From positions 1-64,000 of the forward strand of contig WWBZ02000017.1 in NCBI GenBank assembly GCA_011503125.2: 64,000 nt of DNA, written 5' to 3'. The translations under genes were made by a program, and so were the position numbers. Below the pieces are notes generated by a model, which had not been told where the DNA came from, ran no database searches, and saw nothing but the letters and a program-made list of their open reading frames with translations. Below, piece after piece: positions 20,452 to 31,000 of the stretch (positions are counted from its first letter, which is position 1; the number at the start of each line of letters is the position of its first letter). The stretch comes from Botryosphaeria dothidea (lineage: Eukaryota > Ascomycota > Dothideomycetes > Botryosphaeriales > Botryosphaeriaceae).

Positions 20452-20893
20452 TATAACGAGCGGGCCTCTACCTCTAAGGATCTAAATACTAAAGAGGGTA
20501 GAAACCTATCGAAGGGTTTTCCTTGAGTGGGTATAAGAAGAGGTACGTAAGGAACGAGTAGACGACTAAAGACTAAGCACTACGTGCGAAGGCCTTATTA
20601 CTAATAGAGTCTAAATTCTATTATAAAGTTAACTACGAAGGTTAAAGCTATCTAGAGAGCGTAGTTTATATACGTAGGAGAGTTCTATATAATCTAGTGT
20701 TGCCCTATGTCGCCGGGGCTATACTAGGCGATAGTTGCTCTATGTCGCCCGGGCTTTAGAGGGCGACATATGGGTCCTGGTAGGGGCTCACGTGCGGGGT
20801 TACGTGGCGCCTTTCCCCTTCCTTTGGTGGGGTTCTCTCTGCGGGCTCCCCTATCTTCTCTTTCTATGTTCCTGTGGAGGCTGCGCCGTAATA
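20452..20893 (-). repeat. 5' LTR of the old Ty3-A copy, RIPed
   Basis: It begins TATAACGAGCGGGCC (RIPed TGTAACG) and ends GCTGCGCCGTAATA (RIPed TAACA). The outer ~250 bp match the young LTR. The centre (about 20700-20870) differs in sequence and makes it about 36 bp shorter, so it belongs to a sub-family. Confidence 0.85.
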
Positions 20894-20895
20894 TA

Positions 20896-20996
20896 CGTTT
20901 TAGGGCTTCCCCTTCTAGCTTTTCGTAATACTAAGGAAAGAAAGAAGAGTAAAGAAGGGGTAGCTAAAGGATTTAAAAAGGAGGGTATAAATAAGG
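20896..20996. repeat. Direct repeat copy 1 (~100 bp)
   Basis: The TACGTTTTAGGGCTT...AGAGTAAAGAAGG segment recurs at 21296-21392 about 400 bp away, at an estimated 85% identity by eye. It lies in the presumed LINE-B 3' UTR or in a tandemly duplicated 3' end. The first copy abuts the LTR end at 20893. Confidence 0.65.
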
Positions 20997-21295
20997 CCTT
21001 AGACTATATATCTTAGGAAAATTACGGGCTGCCCGTAATAGTCCGTCTAGTCTAAACTTTTTAATCTCGGCTTATGTATTTTAAGTACTCCTGCATAAAG
21101 GTTTGGACTAGCATACTTCTCGCGTTCCCGCGCTATTCGAGTACGCATTTGTCTTTCTATACTCCTAATAAGATGATAATAATAATAAATCCATTAACGT
21201 CCCTTATAAGTCGAGGACTATCGTAGGACGGGGGGCCTAACGGGCCTACCTAGTCTATATAGAGTGCTTAAATATAATAGTTATTAGAGCGGTAT

Positions 21296-21392
21296 ACGTT
21301 TTAGGGCTTTCCTATCTAGCTTTTATAATACTAAGGAAAGAAAGAGGAGTAAAGAAGGAGTAGATAACGGGTTTAAAGGAGAGTAAAAAGGA
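21296..21392. repeat. Direct repeat copy 2 (~100 bp)
   Basis: Partner of 20896-20996 (TACGTTTTAGGGCTTTCC...). Both copies contain the AATACTAAGGAAAGAAAG core. Confidence 0.65.
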
Positions 21393-21942
21393 TAGAAATC
21401 GCCTAGGCTTCTTAGGCCTCTTCTCTAAGATGCTACCTCCTTATAGCTATCCTAGTATCTTAGAGAAAGGCTATTAAAGCCTCTACTCTACGCTTCGTTT
21501 AAAAGAGAAGCGGGAGGGAAAGTTTTGCCCCTAGCGCTTCTTTTAGAACTTTTCTTACCACTAAGTACTCCTTACACTCTAGAACTAAGTATTTTAGAGT
21601 TTATTCTCCCCTATAGCTACATCGGATATTAGAACTTCTCTTAATCCGATATAGATAGGCCTTAAAGTATCTATGGCCGAATTTTAGCTAGTAGAAAGCG
21701 CTAGCTATCTCTCGTAAGCAAAATAGGACGGCTAGTTTCTTTCTAATCTTCCAGCTAAAATTTCGGGTATATAAGTTTAGGGACTAATCCGGCCGCTTGC
21801 TATAGTACTCGAGTTTAAGGTTCTAGTCTCTTCGGTCTAGGCCTTTAATCCTAATTCCTAGGAGGGCGAGGCTCGTAGTCCTACCGCTAGGGGAAAGCTT
21901 TATAGCCTCTTTAGCAAGGTTATCGGCTTCTTCGTTCCTAGG

Positions 21943-22126
21943 TGTTAGGGCTTAACCTTAGGATGATCGCTGAAAGGTATATTGCGCTATGTACGTTAAG
22001 CTAGACTTAAGGAGAAAGAGAAGAAGTCGTAGAAGAAAGAGGAAAGTTATATACAAGAAAGGCTTGGCGTCACGTGATCTGCCGATGATCCTCTGAGGCT
22101 TGATCCTGAGGCTTCAGACTCTAACA
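21943..22126 (-). repeat. Ty3-C 3' LTR
   Basis: 184 bp, TGTTAGGGCTTAACC...GACTCTAACA on the plus strand. Nearly identical to 27791-27974. Contains TATATAAC on the minus strand near 22051-22058. Confidence 0.94.
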
Positions 22127-22150
22127 TCACCCCCCCCCTCCTCCTCCCGG
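22127..22150 (-). other. Ty3-C polypurine tract
   Basis: The minus strand reads GGGAGGAGGAGGGGGGGGTGA up to the LTR TG. This G-rich purine run is the expected plus-strand primer. Confidence 0.7.
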
Positions 22151-22156
22151 TTCGAG

Positions 22157-22207
22157 AGGTTACGGGTTCGAATCCGGGTGGGGACTGTTGCTTTTTGACC
22201 TTTCCCT

Positions 22208-22241
<34 letters not shown>

Positions 22242-22627
22242 ACCCTTCCTGCCCTGCCTGCCCTGCTTGCCCTACTTGCCCTGTTTGCCTTGCTTGTCCT
22301 GCTTGCCCTGCTTGCCCCACTTGCCCTGTTTGCCTTGCTTGCTTGTCGGTCGCGTTTTTAGTGGGTGTGGGTATATAGGTTGAAAAAGCGAACCCTAAAC
22401 CATTAAACGGCTACATAGTGTAGTTGGAAACTTGGCTGACCGACAGCAGGTGCGGTGATACGTGCCTTGGGGTAGCGACATCCCTTAGTTAATTGGCTCC
22501 TATGAGCTTGTCGACTGGCTGTCGAATTAAGGGCCTGCCTATTAGCAGGGAGAGGGTTGTCCGGTACGGGACTAGGTCCTATAGTCTGTAATGCCCACAC
22601 CAGGTAACCGCTTGTGCCTCGCTCGCC
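22157..22627. repeat. Foreign insert in Ty3-C pol: tRNA-like half, poly-T and TGCCC minisatellite
   Basis: It is absent from the sister copy, where the same pol segment (50460-50500) is continuous. It begins with a T-arm-like GGGTTCGAATCCGGG (22162-22176) and GGGGACT, then TTTTT. A pure poly-T run follows (about 22210-22240), then ~100 bp of degenerate (CTTGCCCTG)n (22241-22345) and ~280 bp of unassigned sequence. The B-box-like motif and poly-T suggest a Pol III-derived retroelement. I found no clean target duplication. Confidence 0.55.
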
Positions 22628-25600
22628 CTCGGGGCGGGTGGTGCAGTACTCATCTGGTGTGTGCAGGCTCGGCTCCGGCCGGGCTAAACCGCTTAACCTT
22701 TTGTCCACCTATAGTCTCCGCTCGGTTCCCTAGAGCTCTTGTCGGTCCTTCTGTTTTAGGTACGTGTCTAGCGCTACTGTATCCTATAGTGCTAATGCCG
22801 GTTCCCATGTTGGCCTTATATACCCTTCCCATTTGACTTGATACTAGAGTTGGCGGCTCCTTTATCCTGGTTTCCTTGCCATTCGTTCATCTAGGATTCC
22901 CTCTACCCTCTATTCGTCTTAACTATCTACCTAAACCGGTGGTAGTTAATAGTCGTCCTATACTTAGCTTAGCAAAGGGTCTGTTCCCGCTGGCCGGAGT
23001 AGGTCCACGTTAAAGACGTTGTGCACCGCTCCGGGGATATCCAACTTGTAGCTGTGGGATCTAACTACCTCGATGACGGTGAACTTAGCTGCCTTATTAT
23101 CGAGCTTCTTACTTAGTCTATCCGTCCTTAGGTTCTTTAGGTGTAGCCAGACCTTATCACCTACCTTGTACGCAGGGGATAGGTTCCTTTGCCGGTTAGC
23201 CTGCCGTTCCTATTCCTGCTATACATCCGCTATTGCCATTTGTGCCCAGTCCGTTACCTCTTTAATCTTTGCCACGATTACATCGGCCCTTGCTACTAGG
23301 GAGTCCCTTTGAAGGTTACTAGGTTAGATATCTTCGGATAGCTCTAGAGGCTCGAGATGGTACCCGTGGGAAAGAAAGAACGGGCTTGCCTGCGTCGTAG
23401 TTGAGGTTCTTCCGTTAAGAGCCAACTAGACTACCGGTAACCGGTCCGCCTAGTCTTATTAATAGTACTCTACGAATAGCGCGAGCTTCCTTTCTACTTT
23501 AGTATTTATCCTTTCCGTTAATCCGTCCGTTTAAGGGTGGTAGGCCGTTAAGATGCGCCTCTTAATCTTAAGTAGTTGATAGATACGTTGCTAGAGAAGG
23601 CTAACGAACTGCGTTCCCCTATCAGATACTATTGCTATTGGGACTCCGTGGTTCCGGTAGAAGCATGCAATAAAGAGCCTTGCAATGGTTTCCGTCTCAG
23701 TATTCGGGCAGGCCTCAAGGATCACTCCTTTCCCTAGCCTATCAGTGATTACCATAAGCATCTCGCATCCGTTGCTCAATGGTAGGGGCCCAACAAAGTC
23801 AATAGAGATCTCTCTCCATTGACGACTTGGTACTGGTAACGGTTTGAGTAACCCTTGCTTCCGATCCCTCCAGACCTTAGTCCTTCCACAGACGTCACAG
23901 TTCCTATAAAACCTCCGGATATCGTTAACGAATCCTGGCCAGAAGAAGTGCCTTGCTACGAGGGAGGTAGTTTGAACGCGTCCGGGGTGTGCCGAGAGGG
24001 GAGAGTCATGCATCTCTTGGATGATCCTTGTTCGTAGTGGCTCGGAGTCCGGTACCTATCTCCTTTCCCTAAAGAGGAGGTTTCCTTGATAGTCTAGTGA
24101 ACACTCCGCGATCGAGATCTTAAACTTAGTTGCAAACTCTGGTGGGAAGGTCCTTTCTCTTCGTTGTACTGCTTCCCGGAGTTGCCTTAACACTTGGTCC
24201 TACTGGAGTGCCTCTTGCCATTGATCCTCTAGGAAAGGGGGTTCTCGTGCTTGTTGTCCTGGTCGTGCTTATCGAGGTTTGATTGCCATAGCTTCTTCAG
24301 ATAGAAGTGAATCTTCATTACTCCATTCTTGTTCTTTAGGGTCCTCTGGTGATCCAGTATTGAGGACTAATCTATGGGGCATTGACTGGAGTAATTGAGC
24401 CGTTCTTTGTTTAAGTCTCTCGTCCATATCCGTTGTAGGCAAGTCTTGGTCCCTTCTTGTCAATGCGTCGGCCAGTCCGTTAGTCCTTCCTAGGGTATAT
24501 TCGATAATAAAGGAAAAGCGGCTAAGTTCCCTCTACCATCGAATCTGCCTCTCGGAAAGTCTCCTCGCCGTAGTAAAGTACTCTAGATTCTTGTGGTCGG
24601 TGAGGATCTTGAACTGGTGCAGTCCCCTTAGCTCGGCATCCCACTGGCGTAGGCACTTGACTACTACGAGTAGTTCCTTATCGTAGATCGGGTAGTTGTA
24701 TTCCGCGGGTAGGTTCTTCTTCGAAAAGAACGCTACGGGACGTAGGAAACCGTCGTTATCGTACTGTTGAAGCACTCCTCCTATACAGTATCCTGAGGAG
24801 TCTATGGCGAGGATCGTCTCCCTCTCCGGGTCGAATTGCATAAGGACCGGTGCCGTGATGAAAGCCTTTTTCAATTTTCCAAACGCGAGCTCGGTTTCCT
24901 GGTTCCACTGGAAGGGTACGTTCTTCCTCGTAAGTGATACTAGAGGGGCTACTAGGTTAGAAAAGCCCTTAATAAAACGCCGATAGAAGTTCGCAAAACC
25001 GAGGAAACCGAGTACTCCTTTTGCCGTGGTTGGAGTATTCCACTCTTAAATTGCCTTGGTCTTTTCCGGGTCCATGCGGATGCCTTTGCCTGCTTCGATA
25101 ATATACCCTAGATACTTAGTCGACTAGACTTCGAATTTATATTTCTTTAGGTCAAGTTGTAGACCTGCAGCATCCAGTTTCTCTAAGACCTTATTAACCT
25201 TTTCCCGGTGCGCTCGGCGGGATTCATCCGTAAAGATTAAGATGTCATCCACGTACGCGGAGACAAAGTCATCGAGGAAGTCCTTTAGGGTCCAATTGAT
25301 ATACCGTTGGAAGGTGCTTGGGGCGTTTGCCAGTCCAAAGGGCGTCACCAGCCATTCGAAGAGTCCGAATCGAGTCCGGAATGCCGTTAACCATTCGCTC
25401 CCTTCGGCAATTCGTATCCGGTGGAAGGCAGCAGTCACATCCAGCTTTGTGAACCATCTCGCCTTACTAATTCTATTAAGAGTCTCTTGGATAAGTGGCA
25501 AGGGGTAGCGGTCCTTTCTCGTAATCCGGTTAAGTGCCCGATAGTCGCAGCAGAAGCGTAGACCTCCGCCTGGTTTCTTGACAAATAGTACGGGAGCAGC

Positions 25601-26590
25601 GGCCGGGGAATTGCTTACCCGGATAAACCCCTTGTCGAGTAGTTCGTTAAGAGTCTTCCTAAGTACTAGAAGCTCGTCACGGGACATGTTGTATAGGGGT
25701 CCCTATGGGGCGTCCGGTGTTTTGCCGTTGCTATCCTTTTCTAATTCGATTTGGTGGTCAATTCCAGGCCGGTGCGGTGGGAGTTTGTCTGCCTCCTTCT
25801 TGTCAAATAGGCGTATCCATCGAGGGTCTACCCAGCTAGGTAGCCGGGCCTGAGTATCCGTGGGGGTTTTCTCTTAAAGAGCCTTATTAATGTCCGCTAG
25901 GCTCGCTGTAAAGACTTGGTACCCTTTCTTTTCTCGGTTCCTTAAGAGGTAACTGAAGGCAGAGGCTCCGATGAGCTTGCCCTGGGGGCTAGGAAGATCT
26001 ATTGCTTATTTTACTACTAGCCCTGTGTCCTTAAAGGTAATAGTCCGTTCACTTTGATCGAGTACCGCTTTTTCCTGTACCATCTATGGGCTTCCCAACA
26101 TTAGGTCGCAACCGGAAAGCCTAGGCACGATGTAGAAGAACATGCGCTTCTGGCAGTGGCCTCCAATGTCTACTTCAGCCCAGGCAACCTCGTCTATTTT
26201 CCATCCTGTAGGTGTAAGTCCGTCCAGTATCCTTGGGGAGATCTTTATACGCGGGAGGTTGCAGCGTTTAGCAAAACCGTGGCTCATAACAGCGTAGAAT
26301 TCACAACCAGTATCGGCGAGAGCTTTACCGAAAGACTCTTTATTGATCATGACTGGGGTAAGGAGTGAATCTTGTTCCAGCTTGCGTTGCTGCTTGCGCC
26401 ATTCGTTCCGCACTTCCTGCTTTTCCTCCACTATGGGCTCCTGCCTGCGATTTTCGACAGGAGCTTTTAGTTTTCCGACTGCTGGGAGGAGGACTCGTCC
26501 TCCAAGTCTTCCAGTTCCGGTCCCACGTGTTCCTCCTGTTGGGTAGGCTTTGCAAGCCTTGCTGGCCTCCTTGGTGGCAGCCATGGGCAC
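22628..26590 (-). pseudogene. Ty3-C Pol relic (protease, RT, RNase H, integrase, chromodomain)
   Basis: All pieces lie in one minus frame, broken by TAG/TAA. Protease-like region near 26290 (ALADTGCEFYAV). RT 25687-25124 with [21 protein letters not shown] and AYVDDILIF. RNase H 24874-24533 with LAIDSSGYCIGGVL. Integrase 24013-23591 with an H-x-C-C zinc module (NCDVCGRTK) and SIDFVGPLP. Chromodomain near 22850 (YQVKWEGY). It overlaps the end of gag by about 120 nt in another frame, so frameshifting would have been needed. Between 23590 and 22860 the integrase C-terminus is recognisable but RIPed. The C-terminal end is displaced by the foreign insert. Confidence 0.88.
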
Positions 26591-27663
26591 TGGGCAACCC
26601 TATGTCTAGAGTCGCCACAGCGTAGGCAACGACCCTCATCCTTGCGTCTTTGCATCTCTTGCTCGTCTACCCACTTGACACGACGTCCTTAGGCGGCCCT
26701 TGCAGGCCCTGTAGGTTCCCATTCCATTTTATCTTGCTGGGGCGTGGTCGGCTTTGGCTTGGACCCTGGCTGCCTGCCAGTAGACCCTGCCGAGCCAACT
26801 TTATTCTGACCACGCCACCAGTCTTGTTGCTAGCCCTGCTGGGGCTTCTTACCCGTATTGCGTAGGTTGAACGCTTCTAGTTGGTCACTAATACGTTTCA
26901 ACTCCGTGCAGTAGTCCTCGAAAGACTGGCTAGTATTCCCAAGGCCGATCATACTTCGCTGGAGCTCCTAGCTAAGCCCTGCTTCTAGGTAGGCCTTAAG
27001 GATCTCGTCCGGCCAGTTGGTGCCTCCCGCCTCTAGTACGAGTTTACGGAATTCGGTAAAGTACTCCATAAAAGGCTTGTTAGTTTGGCGTAGCTTATGT
27101 AGCTTACGTTGGGCCTTCTCTTGCACGTGGGGGTCGCCAAATGATAGGCGTAGCTGATCCAGTAGGTACTGAGCAGTCATGCTAGTCGTGTTGGTGCTGG
27201 CTTGTACCTAGGGCTGTAGCTGACGAGCTGCTTCGCCCCTAAGCCGATTGTGAAGCATAAAAAACTTCGTAGCTTCAGTGCAACTCGTGTAGTCCACGAC
27301 GAGTTTGGCTTGGGCCTGGGCAATCCAAGGCTCGAGTTCTTCTCTATTACCCGAAAACTCGGCGAGAGGGCCGAGGTTCTTCGTGGGGCCTGTCTTGGTG
27401 GGGTGGCTGGTGGGTCCTGACTCAGGGGCAGGGGGGTCCGAGGCAATTCCGGCTACCCTAGCCTCCTTTTCTCCGGCCTCCCCTGAGGGTTGTGTGGAAG
27501 GGGTTTGGGCGCCTCCCACCTTCAAGAGTTCCTCCTTCTCCTCCTTAAGCTGTATAACCTCTTGGGTAAGAGTATCCATTCGTGCCATCATTTGTAGCAG
27601 TAACCGCTTCGTTTCTTGGTTCTCTTGAGCCTGTAGCTCTTGTCCATGCTCTTGAGGACTCAT
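26467..27663 (-). pseudogene. Ty3-C Gag relic with CCHC knuckle
   Basis: The frame starts MSPQEHGQELQAQENQETKR. A coiled-coil segment (~residues 15-50) is followed by a capsid core around LAEFSGNREELEPW and FMEYFTEFRKLV, then a zinc knuckle CLRCGDSRHRVAQC near 26610. Four in-frame TAG codons, all explicable as RIP of CAG or TGG, interrupt it. The upstream 5' leader (27664-27778) contains a GATTCCAGT-type 9-bp tandem repeat (27666-27735). Confidence 0.85.
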
Positions 27664-27665
27664 AT

Positions 27666-27735
27666 CGAGTGATTCCGGTGATTCCGGTGATTCCAGTGGT
27701 TCCAGTGATTCCAGTGATTCCAGTGATTCCAGTGC
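27666..27735. repeat. Short tandem repeat in Ty3-C leader
   Basis: About eight copies of the 9-mer GTGATTCCA/GTGATTCCG lie between the gag ATG and the primer site. Possibly a polymorphic leader repeat; no role is evident. Confidence 0.8.
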
Positions 27736-27778
27736 GCAACTGTGCCAGTGATCCGATGTCCAGTAAGTCCAATATGGG

Positions 27779-27790
27779 AAGTCTAGCTAA
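27779..27790 (-). other. Ty3-C primer-binding site, candidate self-priming
   Basis: The plus strand reads AAGTCTAGCTAA directly before the 5' LTR. Its first 10 bases are the exact reverse complement of AGCTAGACTT inside the same LTR (27847-27856). On the sense strand that segment lies ~40-50 nt after the TATATAAC box, near the expected 5' end of the transcript. This is the arrangement of Tf1-type self-priming. Confidence 0.7.
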
Positions 27791-27974
27791 TGTCAGGGCT
27801 CAACCTCAGGATGATCGCTGAAAGGTATATTGCGCTATGTACGTTAAGCTAGACTTAAGGAGAAAGAGAAGAAGTCGTAGAAGAAAGAGGAAAGTTATAT
27901 ACAAGAAAGGCTTGGCGTCACGTGATCTGCCGATGATCCTCTGAGGCTTGATCCTGAGGCTTTAGACTCTAACA
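27791..27974 (-). repeat. Ty3-C 5' LTR
   Basis: 184 bp, TGTCAGGGCTCAACC...GACTCTAACA on the plus strand. A TATATAAC box on the minus strand is near 27896-27903. CCAGG follows as target duplication. Confidence 0.94.
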
Positions 27975-28060
27975 CCAGGGACTTAGTAGTGGCCCGGAAC
28001 CTAGTGTAAAGAGGTGGATACTCCCTACTCCTAATAAGAGATAGTTGTCGGAGTTTTTAC
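27975..28060 (-). pseudogene. LINE-B relic, upstream part of RNase H
   Basis: Joined to 21942 after removal of Ty3-C and one target copy, the minus strand reads a weak LINE RNase H segment leading into PRNEEADNLAKEA. The upstream boundary with the next relic near 28060 is not sharp. Confidence 0.5.
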
Positions 28061-31000
28061 TACTCTAAGCTTTCTTTATTAGACGTCACCTCTAACTCTG
28101 CGCCGTTTTCTCCTATATCCAAGCTAGAATACCAGTCTACGTCCACGCTACGCTCCTTCCGGCGGCGCCTTCTTAAATCTTTTCTATACTATAGAATCTT
28201 ATACTCTTCTATCTCTTTATTTAGCCGTATACTATAATGTAGTACATCCTAAGACTTAATAGGCTTACTTTACATTCTAGGATCTTCTATAATACTTTTT
28301 ACGTCGTAAATCGCAACTAGCCTATTTTTAGCCGCACTAGCAGTAGCATTAGGTCCGCTATTAAACTTGGCCCTAATTTATAGTAGTTTTTAATATACCT
28401 CCGCCTCCGATAGCTCTAGGAGATCCTATTCCGGCTTAACTTCGTACGGTATATAATTCGGAAATCTATACCGTAGACCCTATCCGCTAGGAGGATAGTG
28501 CTTAATATAGGATGCAGGAAAAGGCTATGGCAAGTACCTATGGCCTTCTAATTGCGTGTAGTACCTATCAAGGCCGCTATGGTAGCTCGACCACCAGACC
28601 ACCTCTTTGGTCTCTTTTGATTTCCGTATAAAGGCTTGATTCTATGGATACGGCAGCATCCAATAGCTCTTAAAGAGCGACTCTTTTAAACCCTTTTTCC
28701 ACTCGCGGCCTCTATGCTTTCCTCGGGTTAGTATAATAGTATTAAAACTCTTTTAGTAGAGTATCCGGTACGGCTTTTTATTCCACCCTTTCCGCTCGTA
28801 GTACCCATCTTTCTATTCCCACAGCCAGGCAAATAGTACCTCTATGCTCTTTACCGCCAGCCGATTTCCTCCTGCGAGTTATGTAGGTCGATGTCTATCC
28901 TTTATCACTCTATTTACACTCGGCTAATAAAGACTAACTCGGCTAGCTAGGGCTTCCTCCGTATAATCCTTATATAAAGAGGATCTAATATAGAAAAAGA
29001 TATCTTTGCGGAAAGCATAGAGGCAGACTTGCCGAAGATACTTTTCTAGGAAATTTAGGTAGGTTGGTACTGCGCTAAACTCCACTATCTACTAATATAC
29101 CTTATCGACTTAGATAAAATCGATACGCACGTCCCGAACCTGGCTATACCGTGCATAATAGGCCACCTGCATCGATAGATTATTGAATATTATATACTGC
29201 GTAAACGGCTGCCGGAACGTTATTATTTCCTAGTCTACCTTATCTATAAACTAAGTATAACCGTGTTATCTTATCGTGTCGCGAAACCCTAAACCTTTGG
29301 ATCGTCTTAGCCCGTCCGGCTAGTTAGCGTCTATCTAGTACCGTATATCCTGCTAGCAACCGCCGGCACGCTAGATAAGCCCGCTAGAATACGAAAACTA
29401 GAGGCACCGTAGGAATATAAGCATAACCCGGGTATACTTCTATATAACGAAATAATAGTTATTAAGGCTATGGACTATCTCGAACCCGACGTAAAATTTA
29501 TTAATATTCTAGCGTAGCTAGCTTAGCATGGTTGCCGTAGTAAATATATAGAATAGCTTATTTTCCTCTTATATAAGCCGAAAGTGTCGAATATCGAGCT
29601 ATTGGCATCGGAACTAAGCGTTAATCGCGGTAAAGAGTTCCATCGAAACGCGATGTTCTTCCCGTACCCTAAATAACTTCCGCATCGACCCCCGCGTGGC
29701 ATAATGGCAACGGAGCTTGGTATAGAGATAGGCCCGGACTAATATAATTAGATCGTGGCTAAGGCCTATACTAACGTGCTGCTATGTCTTTTATAGCTTA
29801 GGGTCTAGCGCCAGCGTCTTAATAGCTACATTAGTAAATAGATAGACTTTTCCCGCAACAAAAACCTCCTTAATGCTTATATAAAACTAGCTATAAAGGA
29901 GCCCGACGGCGCGACCTTTTAAATATCGGTAGGTCTTAATTATTATACTAGTACTATTATATAGCATGCTAAAGGAGTAGAACGTTCTTTAATAGCCATC
30001 TACGGCCTAGCCGTGGTAATCTTAAATCTAGTTGCTAAAAGTCTCTAAGCAACACTTCTTTTATAGCAGCGTTTTAGCTAGTGCCTCGCCTTCGAGCTGA
30101 ACGCCATTTTCGTCCGACTCGTTCTCAACCTATATGCCTATAATACGGGATTTCTGCGCGGGGCAGACCTCTTTCCTAACGTTAAAATAGAATTCGGGCG
30201 TTATATAGGCCTCTATAATAGCATCTGCCCAGCAATTCTAGAAACGCGAGGTTATTTCCCCCTATGTCATATCTTTCGTAAGTGTCTTTAAGTTCTTTCC
30301 GTTGATAAGAATAAGCACGTCGCGGAACTACCGCAACCTAGGCGTTTAGACGGCCTAGAGGATTGTCTGCTAAATTATATAGAGAGATTCTAGCGGAAGG
30401 AAATGGGAAAGAAGCTGTTCCCTCGGTCTCGCATCGGTCCGCTGCGATCGTGCTTCTACCTCTCGGGCCGTGGAGTTATAGCGACTGTGGTTATAGCTAG
30501 ATGGATAGTACTATATAAGGGAACTGCTATAGTATTAGTATATGGCTGGGAGCAAGATCTGATCCATCTAGATGCGGAAATTATCGTCTAAAAGACGACT
30601 TAATTGCTATTCTTCTCGATAGAGGTGTAGAAAGAGTAGGTATAGCGAGACGTCGTTAAACCCTATAAGCCGTCCAAAGCTATAATGCGGTAGTTGATGG
30701 ATTAGCTTCCGCACCGTATAAGCATGGCCATGGCGATCAACGTAATGCACCGGGCGAGCGTTGAGGTATAGGCCTAATTGAAGGTTAGAAACTAGCATCT
30801 GCGTGGGATTCTAACGAATACCCTGCTTCGCGATGGCTAAGCTACTCGGAATGCTAATAACGCTATCAATGTTAAACGTGACTTTAGCGACTACGGTCTA
30901 CCGATCTTTAACCTTAAGGCAGATATAGATGGAAGCCGAATATACATCTTTCTCGTCGATCCCGTAGTATATCCGGCGCTTGCTTGCCCCGCTAGTCTAC

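Larger units (their letters stand above)
20894..21942 (-). pseudogene. LINE-B relic: 3' UTR and C-terminal ORF2 (RNase H end)
   Basis: On the minus strand near 21942-21890 the frame reads RNEEADNLAKEA, the signature end of a LINE RNase H domain. It continues into a C-terminal region resembling HRYFKAYLYRIKR and LVLECKEYLVVRK (21700-21560), where the Cys/His cluster typical of LINE ORF2 ends is decayed. It is RIPed. The ORF continues upstream across the Ty3-C insertion at 27975. From about 21500 down to 20894 I see no coding signal, probably 3' UTR. Confidence 0.7.
21943..27974 (-). mobile_element. Ty3/gypsy chromovirus, family C, copy 1 (6032 bp)
   Basis: 184-bp LTRs at 21943-22126 and 27791-27974, and a 5-bp target duplication CTAGG/CCAGG (21938-21942 and 27975-27979) whose single mismatch is a CA-to-TA RIP change. 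Minus orientation. Gag and pol are in different frames with scattered TAG/TAA stops. RIP is lighter than in the TLH relic. A foreign tRNA-like/poly-T segment sits in the 3' end of pol. It inserted into LINE-B. Confidence 0.94.

Noticed and set aside
22150..22190. Complete tRNA gene
   Set aside because: Only a T-arm/acceptor-like half is visible; no D arm, anticodon arm or matching acceptor stem.
22114..22320. Gly-Gln-Ala repeat protein on the minus strand
   Set aside because: Translation of the poly-T/TGCCC minisatellite. Low-complexity, no evidence of a gene.
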